64,000 bases of DNA from Pseudomonas sp. RSB 5.4 (GCF_037126175.1 NZ_CP146986.1:2136501-2200500), one strand, 5' to 3'. Positions 53,134 to 60,892 are shown, counted from the first letter of the stretch. A program made the numbers and translations. The notes: generated by a model from the letters alone, not told the origin.

Positions 53134-54081
53134 ATGGAAGACAACAAAAATTTATATAAGTACATGGGTCCAGAAATAGCTGACAAGCTTCTACTATCAA
53201 ATGGCAATTGCAGTCTAAAATTTTCCTACCTAAAAGACTATAACGACCCATTCGAATTTTTCTTAACCATCGACTACAATCAAGAGCCGGAGATTCTAGC
53301 ATACTACAACGAAATGATTTCCATGGTGACACAGCAACCAGTTACTTGCTTTTCAAAATCGCCCTTAGTAACTCCGATGTGGGCGCACTACGCGTCAAAT
53401 TCTCAAGGATTTCTGGCAGAAATTAATGAAGCAGCACTTGATGAGTGGCTCAAATCAAAAGATTCAGATCCAAGTTTCGGTGACATTGACTATCGAGAAA
53501 CGCCTTACGAAGGCATGCAGGATATGCTGGAACGCGCATATGTGATTTCCAAGCCTAGACATATTGGATGGCTCCAGCAAGCAATAGGCAGCGCCGCTTA
53601 CTACACAAAACAAACCTGCTGGAGCTATGAACAGGAAAGACGTCTAATTATTGATGAGAAATGCATCGAAAAGATAAATGAAAACCTGATGCTATTATAT
53701 TTCCCAGCAAACCTCATAACATCTTTTGTTGTAGGCGCAAAAGCATCTCAAGAACTAAAAAACAAAGTAAAAGAAATTTCAGAATCTATAGGGTGCAACT
53801 ATTATGAAAAACATATTGGCAAAAGTTCAACGACCCCTTTCTTCTTAGATGAAAATCTCCAAACCCACATCTTTGACGGCAGGGAAATAGCCCCAAAGAG
53901 TGAACGGTGCAGCTCATGTAAGGAGCCTGTGACCAGTATGGATTCGAAAATTTGCTCATGGTGTCGCATCGATGAAAGCCATAAGAAAAATGCAGCGTAT
54001 AGAAATTCATTTCGAATGCTTGAGCGCGCCGGGATACTCGAGCAGTACATAGCCAACTTCCGTGAAATTGGTAAGAAGTAG
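53134..54081 (+). CDS. DUF2971 protein with C-terminal zinc ribbon
   Basis: The 315-aa protein carries the DUF2971 pattern: LYKYMG and LKDYNDPFEF (34-42), CFSKSPLVTPMWAHYASNSQ (72-91) and KQTCWSYEQERRLII (159-173). The family occurs in phage, mobile and defence contexts; its activity is unproven. Residues 259-277 add a ribbon with CSSC and CSWC, a likely zinc site not typical of the core family. The base composition is AT-rich compared with alkC, suggesting recent transfer. The gene is a single unit with repeat copies on both sides. Confidence 0.8.
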   Translation: MEDNKNLYKYMGPEIADKLLLSNGNCSLKFSYLKDYNDPFEFFLTIDYNQEPEILAYYNEMISMVTQQPVTCFSKSPLVTPMWAHYASNSQGFLAEINEAALDEWLKSKDSDPSFGDIDYRETPYEGMQDMLERAYVISKPRHIGWLQQAIGSAAYYTKQTCWSYEQERRLIIDEKCIEKINENLMLLYFPANLITSFVVGAKASQELKNKVKEISESIGCNYYEKHIGKSSTTPFFLDENLQTHIFDGREIAPKSERCSSCKEPVTSMDSKICSWCRIDESHKKNAAYRNSFRMLERAGILEQYIANFREIGKK

Positions 54082-54130
54082 AAGCTTGAGGCCTCGCGTT
54101 CTGTTTGCTCATTTTTTCAGGGTAAATGAT

Positions 54131-54184
54131 TAGCCGAAAGTCGCCGAGCTTATGCGGCTTCTTTCGGCCTGAAACGGTCACTCA
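54131..54184. repeat. GGCC-centred dispersed repeat, copy B
   Basis: GCCGAAAG (54133-54140) pairs with CTTTCGGC (54160-54169 region) across a loop holding CGGCTTCTTTCGGCCTGAAA. The same GGCC core and GAA flank occur in copies A and C. It lies between the convergent DUF2971 and DUF1543 genes, with no T-run, so it is not a classical terminator. Confidence 0.55.
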
Positions 54185-54232
54185 ACAAACGAAAATTCAA
54201 GGGCGACTCATATCGTATTGAGCCAACTAATA

Positions 54233-54727
54233 TTAAGATAATACAATGTAGTCATTGCTCTGAATGATGCGATCGTGCGCCCCCTCAACTAAATGAACAT
54301 ATCGACCGTCTATCGAATCAATCGGCAAACAATCGTCCACATCCAGCACGCCATCAGTATGAGATTGGGCCCAGTGCTTTAATATCTGCCGCTTACCGAG
54401 GCTTATGGCCTCCCGCTTATCCTTCGCAACTATCAGAGAATAGTGATGTGCTTCACCAAAGGTTCCACTTTCATACCCACCCAAATTTATGAAGTACAAG
54501 CGCATAGAGCCAGGACAGGGAGCTAATGCGCTTAGCTCTAACTTCCACCCATCAACTCCATCAACTGCCATCCATGCATCAATATGAAGGCCGACAGGGG
54601 ATCCAAACCAACTCTGCCTAAGCTGAGGGTAAGAATCCTCTAATCTCTCAGCCACCACAAAGGCTATATCATGGACTTCAATTTTGGCTCTAGGATGTTT
54701 TCCGCCTAACATTACAACAAAAAGCAT
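54233..54727 (-). CDS. DUF1543 protein
   Basis: The 164-aa protein begins MLFVVMLGGKHPRAKIEVHD, the characteristic DUF1543 opening, and contains RQSWFGSPVGLHIDAWMAVD, FINLGGY and HHYSLIVAKDKREAI, likely a repeated half-domain. The family is widely distributed and uncharacterised. AGGGCGAG precedes ATG 54727. It is convergent with DUF2971 and separated by repeat copy B. Confidence 0.82.
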   Translation of the reverse strand: MLFVVMLGGKHPRAKIEVHDIAFVVAERLEDSYPQLRQSWFGSPVGLHIDAWMAVDGVDGWKLELSALAPCPGSMRLYFINLGGYESGTFGEAHHYSLIVAKDKREAISLGKRQILKHWAQSHTDGVLDVDDCLPIDSIDGRYVHLVEGAHDRIIQSNDYIVLS

Positions 54728-54742
54728 TACTCGCCCTACCAT

Positions 54743-55158
54743 AACTAAAACTCAAAACACCACAAAAAAAACAACGCACTATATTATCATACAATAACAC
54801 CTATTAACATCCGGACCACACTTACATTCAACCACCATCTTTCATAAACCATATGCAAATAATGATGAGAAGAAAAAATATAAGCCTGTAGATATTAGCC
54901 AACCTCTATAGACGATAGTCGAAGCATTCCGGAGAAAGCATTTGTGAGGGGGCTAGCCATCACTGATTACTCATATTCAGTAGACGAGTGCTCCTTGAAC
55001 TCTGACAGTTAAACTGCTTCAATGCACTACGAGCATCCGTTATACCTCGAGCGCGTGCACAAAGACTGGTTGGTTAAGTCAGAATATCGTAAAGTCTGGC
55101 GCGGAATTACAGAGTAAGCCCCAGGCAAGATCTCACACCCTAACCAAAGGATTATTTA
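54743..55158. other. AT-rich gap with gene remnants
   Basis: The left 150 bases are nearly featureless AT-rich DNA. Around 54899-54967 a GTG with GGAGAAAG upstream opens about 22 codons (RGLAITDYSYSVDECSLN) before a stop, and a second small ORF follows at 55022. Together they look like remnants of a decayed gene rather than two real ones. Confidence 0.4.
55022..55117 (+). CDS. Small ORF or gene remnant
   Basis: ATG 55022 opens 31 codons reading MHYEHPLYLERVHKDWLVKS and ending in RKVWRGITE. The aromatic and charged composition looks coding. It lacks a good ribosome site and may be the tail of a decayed protein, with earlier parts in another frame at 54899-54967. Confidence 0.25.
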   Translation: MHYEHPLYLERVHKDWLVKSEYRKVWRGITE

Positions 55159-55203
55159 ATGTTTTATTCACGAAAACTAAACTCAGAAACAGGGTAAGTT
55201 GAG

Positions 55204-56289
55204 GTGTGGGAGTGTGAATGGTCTGACCCAGGCACGGGTATGGCGAAAAAGAATTTTATTAAAAAATACTGCAACGAGGGTGAGCAGGAGGATAATCCTG
55301 AACAGTACTCCACTGCATCAGCTATTTGTTGGGCACCAGGAAGAACAATTGGGAATATCGCTGTAAACTCCGAGGGAGTGTTTGGCAGCTTCACCGCAAA
55401 AACCGGCGACAACGCAGTATTACCTTGCAACATTGTTCCGTGTGGAAAATTCAGAAACGGCGCGGATAGATGGTATTGCAAAACTCACCAAATTCACTGG
55501 GGTGTAAAAGCAGATATCGCCGCAGTTCCACCTACCGGTGAGGTAACCTGCAGTAATCACCTTATGGGAATGAGCTATGTGGTTGATCCTTTAGTTGTGG
55601 ATTTCAACGACTTTGAGGAAATTGGAGTTTGGTGCTCCCTACCACCAGCGATCTCGAGTGAAGAGATAGTCCCGAGACCTCCCAAAATACATGTGCACAA
55701 GCGTTTCTCTGGCGATAATAAAAAGCAGCTGGATCGGGATTTTGACGCTATCGTGTGCTCATACAATCAAAACTTAGGATTATTTTCCAGCGGCGAAATT
55801 ACCCAAATTCAAATTACACCGCCAGCTGCATTCGAGTTCGTGAAGTCACTGGAAAATGGCCGAGAAATGTCGTGTGTCACGTGCAAAAAATGTGGATATC
55901 CTCACCTGGATTTGGGTAGCTTCGCTAACACGCCGCACGCAAAGCATTTCTGTGGAAATTGCGGTAATGACAGCGTTTGGAGTGATGGAAAAATAGTGTC
56001 TACCCCGCTGAAGCCCTTACACGATCAATTTAACAACAGCAATCAATATATAGTCCCCGATCGCACGCTTAACATGGACGAATACCCTGGCCTAAAGTTT
56101 GAGGTATGGTCTTCTACTCCAGCGGTTTTATGGACAGCAGATAGACCCCAAGAACTTGGAATTCACGTGCATATCTATGACAAAGGACGCCGTGTAGTGG
56201 ATGAAACTTTTGGTGTGGTCATATACCAAGGACAAGAGCTAGATAGGAAAGCTCTGTGGCAAGAGATGGCAAAAAACACTATATATTGA
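55204..56289 (+). CDS. Unknown protein with two zinc-type clusters; apparent N-terminal nonsense codon
   Basis: From GTG 55204 the frame codes 361 aa. No family is recognised. Two metal-site-like clusters are visible: C75, C80, C92 with H95/H98 (WYCKTHQIHWG), and C224, C227, C230 with C250 and C253 (CVTCKKCG, FCGNCG). The C-terminal third is beta-rich. In the same frame an ATG at 55159, with AAAGGA seven bases upstream, starts MFYSRKLNSETG, then a TAA at 55195-55197 interrupts before VEVWECEW. CAA to TAA would explain it, so translation may reinitiate at 55204 or the gene may be silent. It is AT-rich and stands alone on its strand. Confidence 0.6.
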   Translation: MWECEWSDPGTGMAKKNFIKKYCNEGEQEDNPEQYSTASAICWAPGRTIGNIAVNSEGVFGSFTAKTGDNAVLPCNIVPCGKFRNGADRWYCKTHQIHWGVKADIAAVPPTGEVTCSNHLMGMSYVVDPLVVDFNDFEEIGVWCSLPPAISSEEIVPRPPKIHVHKRFSGDNKKQLDRDFDAIVCSYNQNLGLFSSGEITQIQITPPAAFEFVKSLENGREMSCVTCKKCGYPHLDLGSFANTPHAKHFCGNCGNDSVWSDGKIVSTPLKPLHDQFNNSNQYIVPDRTLNMDEYPGLKFEVWSSTPAVLWTADRPQELGIHVHIYDKGRRVVDETFGVVIYQGQELDRKALWQEMAKNTIY

Positions 56290-56343
56290 CCATCTACTCA
56301 CTTACTTTAACCATTAAGGAGTAAAATATTACACTCAAGAAAG

Positions 56344-56377
56344 AGCTCCCCTATCATTTATGATATGGAGGGGAGCT
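56344..56377. repeat. Hairpin, nine-base stem
   Basis: AGCTCCCCT (56344-56352) pairs with AGGGGAGCT (56369-56377), and the interior ATCAT/ATGAT also pairs. There is no T-run, so it is not an ordinary terminator. It lies 55 bases past the stop of the two-cluster gene and 13 bases before a small ORF, whose purine-rich leader is inside the right arm. Confidence 0.6.
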
Positions 56378-56389
56378 GATTGAGCAAAG

Positions 56390-56509
56390 ATGGCTCTAGA
56401 TAGAAGCGATACTAAGAATGCGCGGCGCCTAGAAGAGGAATTCTCTATTATTAATTTAGTTTTTCTCGCACAACGCCCGATCAAAAAGAAGAAACTCAAC
56501 CGTCTATAA
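56390..56509 (+). CDS. Possible small basic protein
   Basis: ATG 56390 opens 39 codons: MALDRSDTKNARRLEEEFSI, then IINLVFLAQ and a basic tail IKKKKLNRL. GGAGGGGAG lies about 15 bases upstream, within the right arm of a hairpin, so its translation could be gated by folding. It is convergent with the XRE-ImmA gene. It is short, and chance cannot be excluded. Confidence 0.3.
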   Translation: MALDRSDTKNARRLEEEFSIINLVFLAQRPIKKKKLNRL

Positions 56510-56529
56510 AATCAGAATTAAGTTTTGCG

Positions 56530-57639
56530 CTATATCAGCCTCAACTTTGGAGAAAGCTTCTTGCTTGACGGCTCACTAATTACACTGCCCGACACCACTG
56601 ACAATCTTGTCAATTTAAAAGTCAAAGCATTAATTTCGTCTATACTGACACTCAAACTATCCGCAATCTCACGACGGCCTTGCTTCCGAACATGCAAAGC
56701 ATCTAGCACCTTTGTGAGTAGCTGCGATGTCTCCCGCTCCATCGGCTCTGGCTCATTAGAGCGATATCCACTTTTAGCGATATCTATGCACAGATTGCGG
56801 TAATTCCATTCGCTAACTAAACCCAACGAATTAAAACGATATGCCATGGCTGCAAGCGACACACCCCAATAGTGCTTCAGCTTTATCAAATACTTAATCG
56901 AGTAAGTCGGTGGCTGATTAGCCGCCACACTATCCTTAGGCATTAAAAAAGCGGCAGCAAATGCATCAGCTTGTCGCTCCATTTCTGGTCCGTGCGCTTG
57001 GCCGTGCTGCATTGTGTAAACGTCGCGAACCAAATGACCTAACTCATGTGCAGCGTCAAAGCGGCTTCGCTCAGCGGACTTGATGGTGTTAAGGAAAACA
57101 AATGGTTTGCCCTCATACCAAGTACAGAAAGCGTCAACCTCTCGTGTTTCTTCTGCCAGCGAAAAAATACGAATACCTTTTGACTCAAGCAAGTGAATCA
57201 TATTGGGGATGGGTGCGTTACCTAATCCCCATAAACGACGGAGTGTAGCGGCGGCTTCTTCAGGCCCTAGATCGCTTAGGTCAGGTAGTGCTGCTGAGGG
57301 CAAATTAAACCTCTCTTCTATCCAACAGTTCACCCTAAACGCAATAGCGCCTGCTGCAAATGTGCAAGCTTTCAATGCATCAGTCATTTTTGAAAGCTTA
57401 CGGAAACTAACCGAATCCTCCCTCAGCTCGGGCATATCTTCCTCAAGGAAAAAGAATTGCTGGGGAAAATTAAGTATTTTTGCAATCTTTTCCAGCGCCG
57501 CTGGCTCAGGATAGGACGCGCCAGTCTCGTAGTTCTGCAAGCTACGACTGGTGATACCTAATTCCTTTGCCAGCTGAGCTTTAGTGAAACGTCTTCTCAC
57601 CCTGGCAAATGTGATTTGCTTGGGATTAATATCGGACAT
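56530..57639 (-). CDS. XRE/HTH and ImmA/IrrE metallopeptidase protein
   Basis: The 369-aa protein has an N-terminal XRE helix-turn-helix (TKAQLAKELGITSRSLQNYE, residues 19-38) and a COG2856 peptidase domain with HELGH at 198-202 and a third ligand in MERQADAFAAAFLMP (about 220-234). Such proteins cleave a repressor or antitoxin to switch an adjacent operon, as ImmA does in ICEBs1. It starts ten bases after the 233-aa gene on the same strand, and that gene overlaps a homopolymer-broken gene upstream, so the three form one operon. The likely substrate is a partner in the same operon. Confidence 0.9.
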   Translation of the reverse strand: MSDINPKQITFARVRRRFTKAQLAKELGITSRSLQNYETGASYPEPAALEKIAKILNFPQQFFFLEEDMPELREDSVSFRKLSKMTDALKACTFAAGAIAFRVNCWIEERFNLPSAALPDLSDLGPEEAAATLRRLWGLGNAPIPNMIHLLESKGIRIFSLAEETREVDAFCTWYEGKPFVFLNTIKSAERSRFDAAHELGHLVRDVYTMQHGQAHGPEMERQADAFAAAFLMPKDSVAANQPPTYSIKYLIKLKHYWGVSLAAMAYRFNSLGLVSEWNYRNLCIDIAKSGYRSNEPEPMERETSQLLTKVLDALHVRKQGRREIADSLSVSIDEINALTFKLTRLSVVSGSVISEPSSKKLSPKLRLI

Positions 57640-57649
57640 ACCTACTTAC

Positions 57650-58351
57650 TCACAACTTGCCTGCTATAGGCTCTACTTCCACCGAAATTTGAGAATTTGA
57701 TTCATCTTTACGAATGGTGAAGTCATCTGGATTGTTAGAAACACTACCTAGGAGTATGCGAACGCCCCAGCCAGTAATTTTTTTATTGCCAAATCCGGTC
57801 GGCAAGGACAATTCATATCGAACCTCCTTAAGTGCTTTATCATAATGATAAAGCAACGCCCAGACTTGTGTTTCTTTCCTGTGTTCTTTTACGAACTGGA
57901 AAGCGTTACTATTAAAGAGCTCTAACTGACGATTATTGTTATAAACAAAGTCCTCAGCTACCGCTCCTTTTTCAGCCTGATTTGTTGGTTCATCAATTCC
58001 ATTCTTGCCTGTCTCGCTGTTGCCGGTCATGACAACAATTGAGATAGTCCGATCAGGCGAGCTGATGAAAGGGCAATTTTTCTGTTCGTGAATATGCCAG
58101 TGGGCTGTAGCCAACAATGTGCGCAGATCTTCAACGGTCTTCAGCCATTGCTGAACACCTGCTGCAGTCGGGGCGGATGCACGATTGGTCTCATTGCGTC
58201 CTCGGATACCGCCACTAATGGCGTCACGGAGGAGGACTGGGCTCAAGTCAGAATGCAAGTCCTTCAATCGTACTTCGACATCCGAGGGATCATCGATAAT
58301 CGTCGCTCGCCGAGTGAAGACGTTTGAAGCCGTCAATTCAAATTTGCTCAT
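57650..58351 (-). CDS. Unknown protein of the XRE-ImmA module
   Basis: The 233-aa protein starts MSKFELTASNVFTRRATIID. GGAGTGGCG before ATG 58351 fixes the start. Visible features are LHSDLSPVLLRDAISGGIRG, an acidic middle, a WALLYHYDKALKEVRYELSL segment and GWGVRILLGS near the end, suggesting a compact alpha/beta domain. No family is recognised. It sits between the frameshifted gene, which it overlaps by 14 bases, and the XRE-ImmA gene, ten bases downstream. The order suggests it is the target, toxin or effector of the module. Confidence 0.75.
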   Translation of the reverse strand: MSKFELTASNVFTRRATIIDDPSDVEVRLKDLHSDLSPVLLRDAISGGIRGRNETNRASAPTAAGVQQWLKTVEDLRTLLATAHWHIHEQKNCPFISSPDRTISIVVMTGNSETGKNGIDEPTNQAEKGAVAEDFVYNNNRQLELFNSNAFQFVKEHRKETQVWALLYHYDKALKEVRYELSLPTGFGNKKITGWGVRILLGSVSNNPDDFTIRKDESNSQISVEVEPIAGKL

Positions 58352-58665
58352 CGCCACTCCGTACCTGTTTCCGAAAATGTTCCCTCATGTTGAGGTATAA
58401 AAAGCGGAAACACAAGGACCGTTCGGCTGAGTCGTTGATGGCCATTATGGGATTGTGCCACCTGGTTTCGCGATCACTGCCGTTCGACGTCCACTCAGCT
58501 ATAAGCTCAGCCAACTCAGTAGCTGATAGGGAGGCAGTGCTCTGAGGTGAAAATGCGTTCCCCCCCCCCCCAATAATCCCCTAGAACCGTTTTTCGAGCA
58601 TCACAAAGCACAAATGAACGCCTCAGCTCGATGTGACGGTTTAGGAAAGTCTCGAGATCCATCAT
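58338..58665 (-). pseudogene. 108-codon gene interrupted by a 12-G homopolymer
   Basis: ATG 58665 (GAAGAG upstream) reads MMDLETFLNRHIELRRSFVL to GDYWGGG, then the current frame runs through the G-tract to a stop at 58516, giving only 49 aa. Past the tract, another frame is open without stops for 73 codons, with coding-like sequence (STASLSATELAELIAEWTSN ... FRFLYLNMREHFRKQV) and ends at 58338, overlapping the next start by 14 bases. With 11 or 14 G instead of 12 the gene would be a continuous 108 aa (or 109). This is a slippage-prone site, so the gene may be phase-variable, newly inactivated or misread. No family is recognised. Confidence 0.72.
58560..58571. repeat. Homopolymer of 12 C (12 G on the coding strand)
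   Basis: This uninterrupted run is by far the longest homopolymer of C or G in the window and lies inside the reading frame of the gene at 58338-58665. Runs of this length change length by slipped-strand mispairing and are also error-prone in sequencing. Confidence 0.95.
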
Positions 58666-58749
58666 AAAACTGCTCTTCAATATGACTTGACCTCTTTTGA
58701 ACGAACGCAGCCATCACGATTGGGCTTCTATTGGCTGGAATCAGTCGTT

Positions 58750-58790
58750 CCTGAACGTCTGCTTTTGGCCGAAAGCGATCCTTCGTTGAG
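58750..58790. repeat. GGCC-centred dispersed repeat, copy C
   Basis: CTGCTTTTGGCCGAAAGCGA contains the near-palindrome GCTTTTGGCCGAAAGC, related to copies A (52986) and B (54131). It marks the right boundary of the accessory island before the immunity array. The remaining sequence up to 58868 shows no further gene. Confidence 0.6.
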
Positions 58791-58868
58791 CTCAGCATTG
58801 ACGCGGTTGCTGTCAAAAAGGTAACTCACAAGACAACGCCCCTGAAAGGCAGGCAAGAGAAGTGTCGC

Positions 58869-59525
58869 CTACCAACTCCCATACGGAATGCCGTACTTTT
58901 CTACGTATCGTTTAGCCTTCTCACTTACCGGATAGGCGTAACGACCACCATGCTTCCCCTGTTCCGGCCCCAGAGGTTCTATCTCCCCTTGACCGCGAGA
59001 AATCTCAATCGGATTTCGACATGAATCTCTAACCCATGTTTTGAGCACGCCGCCCGGAGCGAGCCCCACGTAAAGTGACGCCATAAAGCGAGCAGTTTTC
59101 TCCGGCGTTTCCGGGCAGCGCTGGTGTGTTGACTTCACCATCAGTTGCCTGCCCTCTTCCGGAATTTCGATGAAGCCTTTGTAGGTTTTTTGCTCTGTTA
59201 TGGATTGCCAGCGGACAAAGATCAGTTTTGGAAGATCGGCGCCTGTCACAGGCATCCCGCTCCCCGACACCGTCCCCCAACCACGGGCAGATTCCGTGCT
59301 GATATCGGGCTCTCCACTGGCTGCAGTGCTTTTGCCAGCTCTAAAGAAGACTCTGTTATTGATGTCTTGGACGGAGTTGTCCTCTACCCAGACCTTCATA
59401 TAATTCGGCTGAACGAACACTAATTCCCACCATGGATATTTAGGGTCATTTTCGCCTGTTTCTGGGCCACTGCTTTGGCAGCCGGACAACAATAAAGCGC
59501 CCAGCAGTGCAATCGTTGCTTTCAT
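58869..59525 (-). CDS. DUF2931 lipoprotein, putative Tle immunity protein, copy 5
   Basis: This 218-aa lipoprotein starts MKATIALLGALLLSGC, with Cys16 the lipidated residue and Gln after it, so outer-membrane placement is likely. It is the most distant of five tandem paralogues: NDPKYPWWELVFVQPNYMKV and VRDSCRNPIEISRG replace the forms seen in the others. It still ends YGIPYGSW, as all five do. DUF2931 proteins are found as immunity partners of type VI lipase effectors. The 31-base gap to copy 4 is longer than between the other copies. It is the last gene of the array. Confidence 0.85.
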   Translation of the reverse strand: MKATIALLGALLLSGCQSSGPETGENDPKYPWWELVFVQPNYMKVWVEDNSVQDINNRVFFRAGKSTAASGEPDISTESARGWGTVSGSGMPVTGADLPKLIFVRWQSITEQKTYKGFIEIPEEGRQLMVKSTHQRCPETPEKTARFMASLYVGLAPGGVLKTWVRDSCRNPIEISRGQGEIEPLGPEQGKHGGRYAYPVSEKAKRYVEKYGIPYGSW

Positions 59526-59556
59526 TACAAATGATCCATTCAAGTAGTTGTCACGA

Positions 59557-60213
59557 CTACCAACTTCCATATGGAATGCCGTACTTATCGATATACCTCT
59601 TAGCCTTTTCACTCACAGGATAGGCGTACCGTCCTTCGTTCTTACCTTGGCTCGGCCCCAGTGGTTCAATTTCCGCCTGTGCTCGCGCGACCTTGACTGG
59701 GTGATGACATGAGTCTCTTACCCAAACCTGCACCACACCGCCGGGAGCCAAGCCGAGATAAACCGATGCCATGAATCTTGCTTGCCGATCGGGAGTTCGC
59801 GGGCAGCGCTGATTGACGGACGTCACCATCAACTGCCTGGCCTCTTCCGGAATATCTACCCAGGCTTGCCAGGTTTTCTTTTCGACGATCGATTGCCATC
59901 GAACGTATATGCGGACGGGAAGACCGGCCCCGACCACTCGCTTTCCGCTGCCATCAACGATGGACCATCCACGGGCTGACTCGGTGCCATCTTCAGGCTC
60001 TCCCCCAGCAGCGGTGCCGCCGCCGGTTTTGTAGAAAATCCTGTTGTTAACGTCTTGAACAGAACTGTTTTCAACCCAAACCTCCATGTAGTCCGGCTCA
60101 ATGAACGCCAGCTCCCACCATTCGGACTTCGGGTCATTTTTGGCTGAGAGTGGGTCAGTCGCTTGGCATCCTGTGATCAGCAAAACGTAAAGTATCGTTA
60201 TGAGTTGTTTCAT
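59557..60213 (-). CDS. DUF2931 lipoprotein, putative Tle immunity protein, copy 4
   Basis: The 218-aa product begins MKQLITILYVLLITGC (lipobox ITGC). It carries the shared blocks KNDPKSEWWELAF, RIYVRWQSIVE, IPEEARQLMV, YLGLAPGGVVQVWVRDSCHH and YAYPVSEKAKRYIDKYG. It starts 11 bases after the stop of copy 3. The ribosome site is poor, so translation may depend on coupling from upstream. It is nearest to copy 1 by eye, for example in KTWQAWVDIPEEAR. Confidence 0.87.
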   Translation of the reverse strand: MKQLITILYVLLITGCQATDPLSAKNDPKSEWWELAFIEPDYMEVWVENSSVQDVNNRIFYKTGGGTAAGGEPEDGTESARGWSIVDGSGKRVVGAGLPVRIYVRWQSIVEKKTWQAWVDIPEEARQLMVTSVNQRCPRTPDRQARFMASVYLGLAPGGVVQVWVRDSCHHPVKVARAQAEIEPLGPSQGKNEGRYAYPVSEKAKRYIDKYGIPYGSW

Positions 60214-60224
60214 TGGTTTAAGGA

Positions 60225-60881
60225 TTACCAACTCCCGTAAGGGATGCCGAATTTATCGATATACCGCTTGGACTTTTCGCTGACGGGATATGCATAGCGC
60301 CCTTGGTTCTTACCTTGACCAGGCCCTAGCGGTTCAATCTCTGCCTGTGCTCTAGCGACCTTGACAGGACGATGGCACGAGTCCCGAACGAAGACTTGTA
60401 CAACGCCCCCGGGCGCCAACCCCAGATAAATAGATGCGCTATAGCTGGCCTGTTCCTCCGGTGTTTCCGGGCACCGCTGACTGACCGATTGCACCATCAG
60501 TTGCCTCGCCTCTTCAGGTACATCCAACCAAACCTTATAGGTCTGCGGCTCGACAATGGATTGCCAGCGCACGTAAATGCGTTTGGGCAAGCCAGCGCCA
60601 ATCACTGGTTTCGCAGCCGTGCCTACCGCATGCCAACCGCGCGCGGACTCTTTGCCATTCTCTGGTTCACCACCAGCGGCTGTGCCTCCTCCCGTCCGCG
60701 TGAATAGCTTGCCGTTTATGTCTTCGGCGGCACTGTCCTCAACCCAGACCTTCATGTAATAGGGTTCGGTGAACGCAAGCTCCCACGATTCGGATTTCGG
60801 GTCGTTTTTTACCGATAGCGGATAGGCAGACTGGCAACCGCTCAGGAACAACACGCATACCGCCACAATGCATAACTTCAT
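60225..60881 (-). CDS. DUF2931 lipoprotein, putative Tle immunity protein, copy 3
   Basis: The 218-aa product begins MKLCIVAVCVLFLSGC. It differs from the others by SESWELAFTEPYYMKVWVED, GKLFTRTGGGTAAGG and YSASIYLGLAPGGVVQVF. It shares PQTYKVW with copy 2, whereas copies 1 and 4 share KTWQAWV; the array thus shows two subgroups besides the outlying copy 5. It starts 11 bases after copy 2. Confidence 0.87.
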   Translation of the reverse strand: MKLCIVAVCVLFLSGCQSAYPLSVKNDPKSESWELAFTEPYYMKVWVEDSAAEDINGKLFTRTGGGTAAGGEPENGKESARGWHAVGTAAKPVIGAGLPKRIYVRWQSIVEPQTYKVWLDVPEEARQLMVQSVSQRCPETPEEQASYSASIYLGLAPGGVVQVFVRDSCHRPVKVARAQAEIEPLGPGQGKNQGRYAYPVSEKSKRYIDKFGIPYGSW

Positions 60882-60892
60882 TGGTTTACCGT

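Noticed and set aside
52986..58790. attC-like integron cassette array
   Set aside because: Repeats are few, spaced irregularly, genes point both ways, and no integron integrase is present.
58601..58816. 71-codon leftward frame starting MTATASMLSS
   Set aside because: It runs through repeat copy C and overlaps, in another frame, the better-supported start of the homopolymer gene.
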